Assembly (NCBI GenBank): GCA_900317865.1
Contig: ONIK01000047.1
Location: 1 to 29,409, forward strand
Direction: 5' to 3'
Source: an uncultured Methanobrevibacter sp.
Lineage (GTDB): Archaea; Methanobacteriota; Methanobacteria; Methanobacteriales; Methanobacteriaceae
DNA: 29,409 nt
The notes under the pieces were generated by a model. The model was given only the letters and a program-made list of their open reading frames with translations, ran no database searches and was not told the origin of the DNA. Positions 1 through 8,510 of this stretch are shown one piece after another. Position numbers and translations under genes: made by a program. Position 1 is the first letter of the stretch. Each line of letters starts with the position of its first letter.

Positions 1-10
1 GGTGGTATTA

Positions 11-1741
11 TTGATTAAACTTGTAGTATTTGACTTAGATAATGTTATTATTGATGGTGAAGCAATAGATGAGATAGGAAAATTAGCAAATGTTGAAGAG
101 GAAATAGCTGAAATTACTGAAAAAGCTATGCAAGGTGAAATTGACTTTGAAACTTCTATTAAAGAAAGAGTCCAACTTTTAGAAGGAACCTCTATCGAAG
201 AAATCGAAGAACTCGCAGACGAACTTCCGTTAATGGATGGTGCTAGTGAAACTGTCTCTTGTTTGAAAGAAAAAGATGTTGATGTAGTTATCATCAGTGG
301 TAGTTTTGATGTAGTGGCTGAAAAGGTTAAAGAAAAACTTGGTGTTGACAAAGTCTATACCAATAGTTTCACAGTCGAAGATGGTAAATTAACTGGTGAA
401 GTGACTGGTCCTTTAGTATCTGGTTCTAAATTAGATGTTTTAAAAGACCATGTTGAAGATGCAGATATTTCATTAGATGAAGTAGTTGCAGTTGGAGATG
501 GCGCAAATGACATTTCCATGATTGAATCAGCTGGCTGCGGAATTGCATTCAATGCAAAAGATTCTGTAAAAGAAATAGCTGATATTGTAGTAGATGAAAA
601 AGACTTAACTAAAGTCTTAGATGAAATTCTTAATCAAATAACCACTGACGATACTGAAAACGACGCTGTTGAAAATGAAGATGCTCCTGCTGAAGAAGTT
701 GAAACCGAAGCTGCTGAAGAAACTCCTGCTGAAGAAGTAGAAGATGCAGAAGCTGAAGCTGAGGATACTGAAGATGCTCCTGCTGAAGAAGTTGAAACCG
801 AAGCTGCTGAAGAAGTTGAAGAAGTAGAAGATGCTGAAGAACCTCAAGATGAGGAAAAAACTGATGCTAAAAAATCCAAAAACGATCTTCCAAAATCTGA
901 ATTTGTTCTTGCTGACACTATGGAAGGTGTAAGAAAACAAAAAGATGAAAAAGAAGCTGAAATAGCTCAAATTGCTGAAGAAAGGGAAGAATTCAATAAA
1001 GTAGCTAAAGAACAACGTAAAATCCGTGATGAATTAAACGCATCATTAAAAGAAAATTTAAACAAAGCTATTGAATTCAGAAACCAACGTAATGAAATCA
1101 ACAAAGAAGTTGAAGAAGCTAAAAAAGCTCGTAACGATGCAAACAATCAGATTAAAAGTTTAGAATGGTCTTCTGGTAAACGTGATAAAGTTAAAATCGA
1201 AAATGAAATTAAAAAAATCGATAAAATTATTGAAACTCGCGTTTTAGATATCAAAAAAGAAAACCAACTCGTTAAAAATGCTAACGATTTAAGGAAACAA
1301 TTAATGGAAATCCAAGAAGACGAATCAGTTAAAGAAGAAGCTCAAGAATTAAGAAAATTATCTGAAGAAGAGCACGAAAAAGTTATCACACTTTCCGAAC
1401 AAGCACAAGCTGCTCACGAAGAAATGTTAACTTACTTCAGAAAAACTGATGATATCAGAACTGCAGCTGATGAAGCACATAAAAATTTCATTGAAGCTCG
1501 TAACAATGCTTCTGCAAAACATGAAGAATTTAAATCTGTATTAAGCGATATTCATGTTATTAATAAGAAGTTAGGTTCTGGAAAACCTAGAAAAAGAAGA
1601 TCTGATAAAAAACCTTCTTCTGGTTCTAACAAAAACCGTGAAGAAAAAGAAAGAGCTGAAGACATCTTTGAAAAATTCAAACAAGGTGGAAAATTATCTA
1701 CTGAAGAGCTCTTGCTTTTACAAAAATATAATATAAATTAA
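11..1741 (+). CDS. serB: SerB-like HAD phosphatase with acidic linker and long C-terminal coiled coil
   Basis: The first ~210 residues form a HAD-superfamily phosphatase resembling phosphoserine phosphatase (last step of serine synthesis). Motif I is D-L-D-N-V near the N-terminus, motif II is 'VIISGSFD', and motif III/IV is 'VVAVGDGANDISMI'. A Glu/Ala-rich acidic linker follows (about residues 215-295), containing an exact DNA repeat. After it comes ~280 residues rich in Lys/Glu/Arg with long heptad-like helices, predicted coiled coil. A TTG at 11 lies 5 nt after a GGTGG ribosome binding site and gives M-I-K-L-V-V-F-D; a GTG at 2 is in frame but lies inside that site. Stand-alone SerB is usually ~210-230 residues, so the tail is a large addition. 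The serine assignment rests on the HAD domain only; another phosphomonoester substrate is possible. Confidence 0.8.
   Translation: MIKLVVFDLDNVIIDGEAIDEIGKLANVEEEIAEITEKAMQGEIDFETSIKERVQLLEGTSIEEIEELADELPLMDGASETVSCLKEKDVDVVIISGSFDVVAEKVKEKLGVDKVYTNSFTVEDGKLTGEVTGPLVSGSKLDVLKDHVEDADISLDEVVAVGDGANDISMIESAGCGIAFNAKDSVKEIADIVVDEKDLTKVLDEILNQITTDDTENDAVENEDAPAEEVETEAAEETPAEEVEDAEAEAEDTEDAPAEEVETEAAEEVEEVEDAEEPQDEEKTDAKKSKNDLPKSEFVLADTMEGVRKQKDEKEAEIAQIAEEREEFNKVAKEQRKIRDELNASLKENLNKAIEFRNQRNEINKEVEEAKKARNDANNQIKSLEWSSGKRDKVKIENEIKKIDKIIETRVLDIKKENQLVKNANDLRKQLMEIQEDESVKEEAQELRKLSEEEHEKVITLSEQAQAAHEEMLTYFRKTDDIRTAADEAHKNFIEARNNASAKHEEFKSVLSDIHVINKKLGSGKPRKRRSDKKPSSGSNKNREEKERAEDIFEKFKQGGKLSTEELLLLQKYNIN
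677..814 (+). repeat. Exact 45-bp direct repeat in the acidic linker of the SerB-like gene
   Basis: Positions 677-721 and 770-814 are identical over 45 bp, with a period of 93 bp (31 codons). They encode the Glu/Ala-rich linker 'EDAPAEEVETEAAEE' twice. The period keeps the reading frame, so copy-number change would alter only linker length. Confidence 0.85.
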
Positions 1742-1784
1742 ATTTTTAATTTATATTTTTTTACTTTTTTTAGTTGGTTATATT

Positions 1785-1931
1785 ATGTCTGAAGAGAAAA
1801 TAGAAACCTGTTTTTTATGTGGTAAAGAATTTGACATGAATAAATCAGAATTGGCTTATTATCGTAAAGGTAAATTTCCTATTTGTGATTATTGCGCCGA
1901 ATTTTATTCTTTTTATCGTGAAGATTTATAA
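1785..1931 (+). CDS. Small zinc-ribbon protein, 48 residues
   Basis: A short ORF begins at ATG 1785 and ends at TAA 1929-1931, encoding 48 residues. Two CxxC knuckles (C9-x2-C12 and C34-x2-C37) are spaced as in a minimal treble-clef or zinc-ribbon fold, with aromatic-rich sequence after the second pair. It follows the SerB-like gene by 43 nt on the same strand and is probably cotranscribed. GGTTA at 1775-1779 is only a weak ribosome binding site. Small proteins of this kind bind nucleic acids or act as protein adaptors, but no specific function can be assigned. Confidence 0.65.
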   Translation: MSEEKIETCFLCGKEFDMNKSELAYYRKGKFPICDYCAEFYSFYREDL

Positions 1932-2178
1932 TATATATGTTTTTTATTTCAAATTATTTGCGAAAAATAATATTATATATCGCTCTCCTGCGATTATGTC
2001 AATAAAGTATTAAAACATAATAACTTTTAGATAGGACCATTAACATATGTTAAACTAAATTCTCTTGTTGATTTTCTATTATTTTATTTATCTAAATGAA
2101 AGCAATCGCTTGCATGCGATAATATTTAAATATTCGCATTTTAAAATAATTATAACAAAGGGGGAGGGGGTTATTATT
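1932..2178. promoter_or_regulatory. AT-rich intergenic region dense in dyad symmetries upstream of a secreted-protein gene
   Basis: The region contains GCGA...TCGC arms at 1960-1983, a perfect 14-bp palindrome at 2040-2053 (TTAACATATGTTAA), and a dyad with ATGCGA/TCGCAT arms around an AT-rich near-palindromic core at 2114-2139. A GGGGAGGGGG ribosome binding site lies at 2161-2170. These are candidate operator or promoter elements; no regulator can be named. Confidence 0.35.
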
Positions 2179-2847
2179 ATGAATGTGAAATCAATCTCAA
2201 TTTTTTTAATATCGTTATTATTTGTTTTAAGTGTACCTTGTATTTTTGCAGAAAATGTTGATGTGGAAAACTGCAATTCTGATATTGCAGTTCCAAATGA
2301 AATCTCTGTTGTGGATTTGAATGTTGAAAATGTTACTGTGGATGATTTAGATAGTGATAATGCAACTGTAGATGAAAATGTAATTTGTGATTCTCAAATG
2401 GATCATGTTAACATCACGGACTCATCAGCATCCGCTATGAACATTAATGATATCCTATCTGGAAATTTTTTTAAGATGGATATAGTATCTACAAATTTAA
2501 GCGACAATAATATAAACTTCAAACTACATGTTACAAACATATTCGGTAATGCAATGGCTCAATATGAAGTAGTTTGTGATGCCGCTTCTATACATGACAT
2601 TGTAATATCTAAAACTGATGATGAGGGTTTTGTAGAATTTACTTTGTTTTTCGATACTAATGAACCTGCTTGTGCTTATTTCTTCACATGCAATAAAGTA
2701 GTTTCAATAGGTAAATTTGGTGATATTAAATTTCCAATTTGTAAAAAAGATTCTATTGTAGGTAATCCGAACTATCGATATGATTCTTATGATAGTGCAG
2801 CCCATGGTGCACACGGTGAAGATGATAATGATGATAAGAAACATTAA
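2179..2847 (+). CDS. Small secreted protein with one Ig-like domain
   Basis: The chosen start is ATG 2179, 8 nt after the purine-rich site at 2161-2170, and gives a clear signal peptide (M-N-V-K, then a hydrophobic stretch ending ...VPCIFA|ENVD). The mature part, about 200 residues, has an Asp/Asn/Val-rich acidic segment, then a beta-rich region ending in 'SKTDDEGFVEFTL', reminiscent of a single Big_1/Ig-like repeat as found in adhesin-like proteins. It ends in an Asp/His-rich tail ('AAHGAHGEDDNDDKKH') that could bind metal. There is no C-terminal membrane anchor. An upstream in-frame ATG at 2065 would bury the signal peptide and is rejected. Function unknown. Confidence 0.65.
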   Translation: MNVKSISIFLISLLFVLSVPCIFAENVDVENCNSDIAVPNEISVVDLNVENVTVDDLDSDNATVDENVICDSQMDHVNITDSSASAMNINDILSGNFFKMDIVSTNLSDNNINFKLHVTNIFGNAMAQYEVVCDAASIHDIVISKTDDEGFVEFTLFFDTNEPACAYFFTCNKVVSIGKFGDIKFPICKKDSIVGNPNYRYDSYDSAAHGAHGEDDNDDKKH

Positions 2848-2850
2848 ATT

Positions 2851-2946
2851 GGGTACTATGGCCTAATATGAAGTAATTTGTGAGGCCATTAGTATCATGA
2901 CACTATAATATCTAAAACTGACGATGGGGGTTTTGTAGAATATTAA
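2851..2946 (+). pseudogene. Decayed partial duplicate of the preceding secreted-protein gene
   Basis: This stretch aligns with about 2550-2640 inside the intact gene, for example ATCTAAAACTGACGATG here against ATCTAAAACTGATGATG there and a shared TTTTGTAGAAT. It carries a TAA where the gene has CAA, small indels that shift the frame, and no start. It is best read as a remnant of a tandem or recombinational duplication. The rest of 2947-3209 holds no recognisable gene. Confidence 0.7.
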
Positions 2947-3129
2947 CGGATGCTTAGTTACCATTATGTATTCAGTTTAAACCTTCATTGTTTATTTGTC
3001 TAATATTTGACAGTTAACTATATTTATTTTACTTTTCTGTAATTCATCCAAAAATTAATTTAATCATTAATTGAATTTCAATTTGCATTATCTTGGAGTA
3101 ACTATAATTTTTTTAGTTATGTTCTTTTT

Positions 3130-3195
3130 TCATAGAAATTTTTATATATGATAATTTATTCTATATTTTATCTATATATTGAGAAAAAATATGTG
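3130..3195 (+). promoter_or_regulatory. Probable promoter region of topA
   Basis: Several TATA-box-like stretches lie here (TTTTTATATATG near 3138 and TTATCTATATATTG near 3168). GTGGAG at 3193-3198 serves as ribosome binding site, 11 nt before the ATG at 3210. Which TATA element is used cannot be decided from sequence. Confidence 0.3.
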
Positions 3196-3209
3196 GAGTA
3201 ATTGTTAGA

Positions 3210-5369
3210 ATGCATGAAGTAATTATTTGTGAGAAACCTAGTTCTGCTGAAAAAATAGCAAAAGCGTTATCTTCAAAGGCTAAAAAGAATTTCTATAATA
3301 AAAAAATTAAATACTGGACTTTAAACAGAGATTCTAAAGATATCACTGTTTTATCTGGTGTTGGTCATTTGTACTCTTTAATTCCAAATACTTCAAAAAG
3401 CAGCATTTCATTTAATCTGCACTGGGCACCGGCATATGAAGTAAATAAAAAAGCTAGTGGTTATACCAGGGATTATGTTAGGGCCATTCAAAAATTTGGA
3501 AAAGGTGCTGATTCTTATGTTCATGCTTGCGATTATGATGTTGAAGGTACTTTAATTGGATATAATGCTTTAAAATATGCCTGTGGTGAAGATTCTTTGT
3601 CAAAAGCATCTCGTATGAAATTTTCTACTTTGACTAAAAAGGATATAATTGAAGCATATGATAATAAAATCAATATTGATATGCATCAGGTTGATAATGG
3701 TATTGCCCGTCATATCCTTGATTATTATTTTGGTATGAATATTTCAATTGCATTATCAAATGCTGTTCGTAAATCTAAAAAACGATTTTTAAAATTATCT
3801 GTTGGTCGTGTCCAAACGCCTACATTATCTATTTTGGTTGATCGTGAAAAAGAAATTGAAGAATTTGTGCCGGAACCATATTGGGTTATTAAAGCTATTC
3901 TTGATTTTGAAGATATTGAAATCAAACATGTTGACGGAAATATTTTTGACCGTGAAAGAGCTGAAGAGATTTTTAATAAATGTCAGGACAAAGATGCAAC
4001 TGTTGACAACATTGAGCTTTCCAATTCAAAAACAAGACCTCCTGTTCCATTTAACTTAGGAGGTTTACAGTCTGAAGCTTACAATGTATTTGGTTTTACT
4101 CCTAAAAGAACTCAGGTTATTGCTCAAAATCTTTACAGTTCAGGTTATACTTCTTATCCACGTACTTCATCTCAAAAATTACCTGAAAGTTTAGATTTCC
4201 CATCTATCTTTAAACAATTGTCTAAGGATAAGGATTATTCAAAACATATTTCTCAATTACCTTCCAAATTAAAACCTAATAACGGTAAAAAGGATGATGA
4301 AGCACACCCTGCTATTCACCCTACTGGAATTTTACCTTCTAGTTTGTCTAAAGATGAACAGAAGATTTATGATTTGATTGTTTATAGATTCATTGCAGTA
4401 TTTTTCGAAGCTGCTGAATTTGAATCCATGAACACTACTTTGGATATCGAAGGAGAAAAATTCCGTTTTAAACGTAGAAGAGTTACTCATAAAGGATGGA
4501 TGGAACATTATCCATTTAGAAAAATTGATAATGATAAGTTTCCTGAAATTAAAGAAGGCGACACTATGAGTGTTAAGGAACTTATTTCTGATGAAAAAGA
4601 AACTAAGCCTCCTGCACGTTATAACCAGGCTTCTTTAATTAAGGAATTGGAAAAAAGAGAACTTGGTACTAAAGCAACCCGTGCTGATATCATTGATAAG
4701 TTATATGACCGTAAATATATAGATGGAAATAAAATTTCTGTTAATCAGTTAGGTATGAATCTTATTGATACATTAGGCAGCTATTGTAATAATCTAACCA
4801 GTGAAGAATTAACCAGGGACCTGGAAGAAAAGTTAGATGGTATCAATAAGGAAATAACAACCAGAAAAAGCGTAATTGATGAAGGAGAAAAGGATGTTAA
4901 AGAAATTTTAGTAGACATTGATAAAAACACTGATGAAATTGGTTCTAAACTTTATGATGCCTATCAGGAAAGTAATATTGTCGGTAAATGTAAATGCGGC
5001 GGAAATCTTATTAAAAGATACTCTCCTAAAAATAAAAGCTATTTTGTAGGCTGTTCAAATTATCCTGATTGTAATAACACTTATTCAATTCCAAAAGGTG
5101 CACGTTTCTTAAAGAAAACATGTGACAAATGCGGTTTGCCCATAATTTCCTTCGGCAGTAAACCGCCTAAACATGCCTGTCTTGATTCTAATTGCGGTAA
5201 AGAACATCTTGAACCAATGCAGATTGAAGTCGTTGGCAAATGTCCGGAGTGTGGAAAAGATTTGATTAAACGTTCTGGACGTTATGGTGATTTTGTTGGT
5301 TGTAAAGGTTTTCCTAGATGCAGATTTACATGTGCACTGGATGAACTTAAATACAAACTTAAAAAATAA
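3210..5369 (+). CDS. topA: DNA topoisomerase I, type IA, archaeal form
   Basis: This type IA topoisomerase relaxes negative supercoils by a 5'-phosphotyrosine intermediate. The N-terminal TOPRIM domain shows 'VIICEKPSSAEKIAKAL' (E8) and the acidic D108-Y-D110-V-E112 motif. The catalytic tyrosine is Y316 in 'GYTSYPRTSS', with R318 beside it. The C-terminal third has zinc-binding Cys clusters: CKCGG...CSNYPDCNNT, CDKCGLP, and CPECGKD...CKGFPRCRF. At 719 residues it has the family's usual length and all key residues. ATG 3210 places the first beta strand of TOPRIM directly at the N-terminus. It lies upstream of the oligosaccharyltransferase gene but is separated from it by 354 bp and a likely terminator. 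Confidence 0.97.
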   Translation: MHEVIICEKPSSAEKIAKALSSKAKKNFYNKKIKYWTLNRDSKDITVLSGVGHLYSLIPNTSKSSISFNLHWAPAYEVNKKASGYTRDYVRAIQKFGKGADSYVHACDYDVEGTLIGYNALKYACGEDSLSKASRMKFSTLTKKDIIEAYDNKINIDMHQVDNGIARHILDYYFGMNISIALSNAVRKSKKRFLKLSVGRVQTPTLSILVDREKEIEEFVPEPYWVIKAILDFEDIEIKHVDGNIFDRERAEEIFNKCQDKDATVDNIELSNSKTRPPVPFNLGGLQSEAYNVFGFTPKRTQVIAQNLYSSGYTSYPRTSSQKLPESLDFPSIFKQLSKDKDYSKHISQLPSKLKPNNGKKDDEAHPAIHPTGILPSSLSKDEQKIYDLIVYRFIAVFFEAAEFESMNTTLDIEGEKFRFKRRRVTHKGWMEHYPFRKIDNDKFPEIKEGDTMSVKELISDEKETKPPARYNQASLIKELEKRELGTKATRADIIDKLYDRKYIDGNKISVNQLGMNLIDTLGSYCNNLTSEELTRDLEEKLDGINKEITTRKSVIDEGEKDVKEILVDIDKNTDEIGSKLYDAYQESNIVGKCKCGGNLIKRYSPKNKSYFVGCSNYPDCNNTYSIPKGARFLKKTCDKCGLPIISFGSKPPKHACLDSNCGKEHLEPMQIEVVGKCPECGKDLIKRSGRYGDFVGCKGFPRCRFTCALDELKYKLKK

Positions 5370-5404
5370 TATTTGAAAAATTTATTTTTTCAATATTTTT
5401 CTTA
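5368..5404 (+). terminator. Terminator hairpin after topA
   Basis: AATATTTGAAAAA at 5368-5380 pairs, with one bulge, with TTTTTCAATATT ending near 5396. A T-run follows, at the end of the topA reading frame. Confidence 0.5.
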
Positions 5405-5439
5405 TTTTTCATATTATTGCTTTAAATGCAAAATATTTA

Positions 5440-5456
5440 ATAATGTTAAACATTAT
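5440..5456. promoter_or_regulatory. 17-bp perfect palindrome upstream of the AglB gene
   Basis: ATAATGTT-A-AACATTAT is a perfect inverted repeat in the 354-bp intergenic region. It is a candidate binding site for a dimeric regulator, or a cruciform; no family can be named. Confidence 0.35.
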
Positions 5457-5510
5457 AACTATACATTAATAAAAATATGTTCCATTTTATATGGTTTATA
5501 TTTTTATCTA

Positions 5511-5549
5511 AATGCGATATATATTAATTCTTCGAATTAAAATTGCATT
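5511..5549. promoter_or_regulatory. Nested inverted repeat upstream of the AglB gene
   Basis: TTAATTC (5524-5530) and GAATTAA (5534-5540) form a 7-bp stem with a 3-nt loop. AATGC (5511-5515) and GCATT (5545-5549) form outer arms. The preceding TTATCTAAATG also occurs at about 2088-2098 before the secreted-protein gene. Confidence 0.3.
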
Positions 5550-5583
5550 GTTAATCAATATAACTGAATATAATTATTTAGTT

Positions 5584-5645
5584 TAGAGATTATGAACCTA
5601 AACATGGGTATTTGCTTAATTATCTTATGTCCATGTATAATCTAA
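5584..5645 (+). other. Candidate structured RNA element upstream of the AglB gene
   Basis: Two collinear helices can form: AGATTAT (5587-5593) with ATAATCT (5637-5643), and ACATGG (5602-5607) with CCATGT (5631-5636). An 8-nt bulge lies on the 5' side and there is a 23-nt apical loop. The element lies 80-140 nt before the aglB start, where a leader would be. It matches no RNA family I recognise. Confidence 0.3.
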
Positions 5646-5723
5646 GAATATAATAATATTATGTTATAGTTCAATTACTCTTATAATTAATTTAAATTTA
5701 AAAAACTGGAATAGAGGATTTTA

Positions 5724-8459
5724 ATGAATAGAGATACAATAATAACAGTAGCTAAATCCGTAATCATTATATTGATTCTTTTAGCTGTTGTTTTTGCATT
5801 AAGAGCTCCTGCAGCTGATCTCAATTTACTTCCTAATGAAATAAAAGGAAATTATGTTGATTCTACAGGTCTTCCTTATTTTAGTGAAATGGATTCATAT
5901 TATAACTTAAGGTTAACCGAGAATTATGTAGATCATGGTTTTGTAGGAGATATAAAATACGATAATAATGGTACGCAGATGGATATGCATAGGTATGCCC
6001 CCGACGGTAATGTAATAAATTATGAGCTGGGTATTGTATACGTGACGTCGTTCCTTCATGATATGGTAAATAAATTTATCGGATCTCATGGTATTAGGGA
6101 AGTTGCATTTTGGACTGGCGCAGTTATCGCATCATTAGCCGTCATTCCGGCATTTATTTTTGCTAGGAGATTAACTAATGATTACGGTGCTATTGCTGCT
6201 ACATTAATTATAGTTTTAGCTCCGAACTACTTTGCGCACACTTTCCCAGGATTTTTCGATACAGATATGTTCTATTACATATTCTCGCTCTTCTTCATAT
6301 TTTTCTTTGTTGAATGTTTGCGGACGAAAAATATTGCTTTAAAAGTAATTTATGCAATCTTGTCTATTATTTCAATAGGACTTTTCTCCATATCCTGGAC
6401 AGGTTATATCTTTTACGTCGGTTTAATGGGTATATTTGCAGTTGTTTATTTAATTGCATGTTATATATTTAATATTGGTGATGATACAGATAAAAATAAA
6501 TATTCCCATAAGCTGTTATGGTTTATTCGTCAAAAAGAATTTTTATCTATTATTTTATTGATTGTTATTGGTGCTATTGGAATTACCATATTTAGAGGTT
6601 TTGATACTACAGTAGGAATATTTAGTAATTTACTTAACTTGCTTTCATTGCAGTCTGCTGCTAGGGTTGTTGGTGGTTTCCCTAACGTACTTATTTCTGT
6701 AGCAGAGATGCAGATGCCAAGCATGCTTGGTTCAGGTATGGCTTCCCCATTCTTGGCAAGTACAAATGGTGTTGTAAACGGTATTGGTGGAATATCCGTA
6801 TTGTTTGCTGGTTTAATAGTATTATACATTTTAGTTTCAAGAGTATTTAAACTTAGAAAAGTTGGTACTTCCGGCGGAAATTCCAAATTAAAACCAACTA
6901 AAGGTAATAGGGTTTCAGCATCTAAAAAAATTGATGACAGTAATAGATTTAAATTATCTCTCGGTGAATTAGATCTCAGAGGCAAATCTCAGGATGAAAT
7001 AGTTGAAACTAAACGTTTAACTCTTTTATATGCTTGTTTATTTGTAGTTTGGACTTTAATTACTATTTTGGCTGTAACCAGAGGTTCAAGATTTATTACT
7101 ACAATTGTTTTACCTTTCGGATTAATGACTGGTATATTTATAGGATTTGTATCTGATTATCTTAAAAATAAATTGGATAATGATAACTGGTTAACAGTAA
7201 TTGTGGTTCTTTGTGCTTTCCTTGTTGCTGTTCCATTAGCAGTGATTAATTTAATGTGGGGTGTAATAGCATTTATCATATTATTAGCTATTGGTTTAGC
7301 TTCAATTTATCTTTTAAAACAGAAAAAATCTGCTGACAATACTAGTATTCCTATTAAGAAATATATTGCTGTTGCACTTGTAGTTCTTGCATTAATAACA
7401 CCTTCTGTCTGTGGTGCTTACATGACATCAAACAATGTGGTTCCAGGTACAAGCGATCCAATGTGGAATTCAATGGTTTGGATTAATCAAAATACTGATA
7501 ATAATACTGTAATTACATCCTGGTGGGACTTCGGTTACCTCTTCGAGATTGCTGCTGATAGGCAAGTAACTTTCGATGGGGGTTCTCAGTCAGGGGATCG
7601 TGCTTACTGGCTGGGTCAGGCGATGACGACGAGTAATCTAGATTACTCTGCAGCTATTTTCAGAATGCTGGATAGTTCCGGTACAAAACCTCAACAGGAT
7701 TTATACAATGTTACTGGAGATTATGGTAAAACAACAGAGATTCTTAAAGAAATTTTACCTATGGATTCTCAAAACGCTAAAAAGACATTAGTTGACAAAT
7801 ATCACTTAACTGATGATCAGGCAACAAAGGTTGTTGATGGTACTCACCCTGCAAATCCACGTCCTGTAATATTTGTTGCAAGTTCAGATATGCTTCAAAA
7901 AGCCGGTTGGTGGAGTTACTTCGGTGACTGGAACTTTACAAACCAAAGTGCTCAAAACTATAATTATTATGTGCCTACTCAACAGGTAGTTGTTGAACCT
8001 AATTCCGTGGGTAAACTGAACTTACTTAATTCATCAGGTTTACTTGTTAATGCTGTTATTCAAAGAGGAGAAGGCAATAACTCAACTACTGCATATACTG
8101 AAGCATTGTCCGCATATAATAATAGTGAAATTATCCTTAATGGTACTCCATACAATCCATTGAATATTTCCAATATAATGGTTATTGAAAATGGATATCT
8201 GGTTAAAAATGAGTCTGTTGGAGATGTTAAAAATGCAAATTACACATTGTTCTTAATGGGTGAAAACAATACATACACTCCAATATTAATCCATAATAAA
8301 CTGGCTAATTCCATGTTCACAAAATTATACCTATTGGGTGGTGCAAACCAAGATGTATATACTATGGTTCACATGGAAAATGGTGTATCTTTATGGAAGG
8401 TAAACTTTGATAAGATTGGTGGAGGAACTTCTCCTACCAACACAACAAACAATAGATAG
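5724..8459 (+). CDS. aglB: Oligosaccharyltransferase catalytic subunit, STT3/AglB family
   Basis: This membrane enzyme transfers a lipid-linked oligosaccharide to Asn in Asn-X-Ser/Thr sequons on the outer face of the membrane. An N-terminal membrane segment is followed by the first acidic loop ('SEMDSYYNLR'), and later by a D-T-D motif in 'FPGFFDTDMFYY', as in the metal-binding DXD/DXE motif. About a dozen membrane helices extend to residue ~570. The signature WWDFG (W600-G604, the WWDYG family motif) opens the soluble C-terminal domain, and 'AGWWSYFGDWNF' follows near residue 730. At 911 residues it fits archaeal AglB. GAGG at 5714-5717 precedes ATG 5724. The secreted Asn-rich proteins in this window are plausible substrates (inference). 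Confidence 0.95.
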   Translation: MNRDTIITVAKSVIIILILLAVVFALRAPAADLNLLPNEIKGNYVDSTGLPYFSEMDSYYNLRLTENYVDHGFVGDIKYDNNGTQMDMHRYAPDGNVINYELGIVYVTSFLHDMVNKFIGSHGIREVAFWTGAVIASLAVIPAFIFARRLTNDYGAIAATLIIVLAPNYFAHTFPGFFDTDMFYYIFSLFFIFFFVECLRTKNIALKVIYAILSIISIGLFSISWTGYIFYVGLMGIFAVVYLIACYIFNIGDDTDKNKYSHKLLWFIRQKEFLSIILLIVIGAIGITIFRGFDTTVGIFSNLLNLLSLQSAARVVGGFPNVLISVAEMQMPSMLGSGMASPFLASTNGVVNGIGGISVLFAGLIVLYILVSRVFKLRKVGTSGGNSKLKPTKGNRVSASKKIDDSNRFKLSLGELDLRGKSQDEIVETKRLTLLYACLFVVWTLITILAVTRGSRFITTIVLPFGLMTGIFIGFVSDYLKNKLDNDNWLTVIVVLCAFLVAVPLAVINLMWGVIAFIILLAIGLASIYLLKQKKSADNTSIPIKKYIAVALVVLALITPSVCGAYMTSNNVVPGTSDPMWNSMVWINQNTDNNTVITSWWDFGYLFEIAADRQVTFDGGSQSGDRAYWLGQAMTTSNLDYSAAIFRMLDSSGTKPQQDLYNVTGDYGKTTEILKEILPMDSQNAKKTLVDKYHLTDDQATKVVDGTHPANPRPVIFVASSDMLQKAGWWSYFGDWNFTNQSAQNYNYYVPTQQVVVEPNSVGKLNLLNSSGLLVNAVIQRGEGNNSTTAYTEALSAYNNSEIILNGTPYNPLNISNIMVIENGYLVKNESVGDVKNANYTLFLMGENNTYTPILIHNKLANSMFTKLYLLGGANQDVYTMVHMENGVSLWKVNFDKIGGGTSPTNTTNNR

Positions 8460-8489
8460 GTTAGGATTAACTCCTAATCTCTTTTTTTA
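8459..8489 (+). terminator. Terminator hairpin after aglB
   Basis: GGTTAGGA (8459-8466) and TCCTAATC (8472-8479) form an 8-bp stem, including one G-T pair, around a 5-nt loop. A run of T follows. Confidence 0.65.
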
Positions 8490-8510
8490 TATTTTATATA
8501 TGGTGATTTA

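Noticed and set aside
617..1015. 132-residue Phe/Ser-rich ORF on the minus strand
   Set aside because: It is the antisense shadow of the acidic, Glu-rich linker and coiled coil of the SerB-like gene; it has no ribosome binding site.
6530..6985. 151-residue minus-strand ORF inside aglB
   Set aside because: Shadow of the transmembrane region of aglB; no independent signals.
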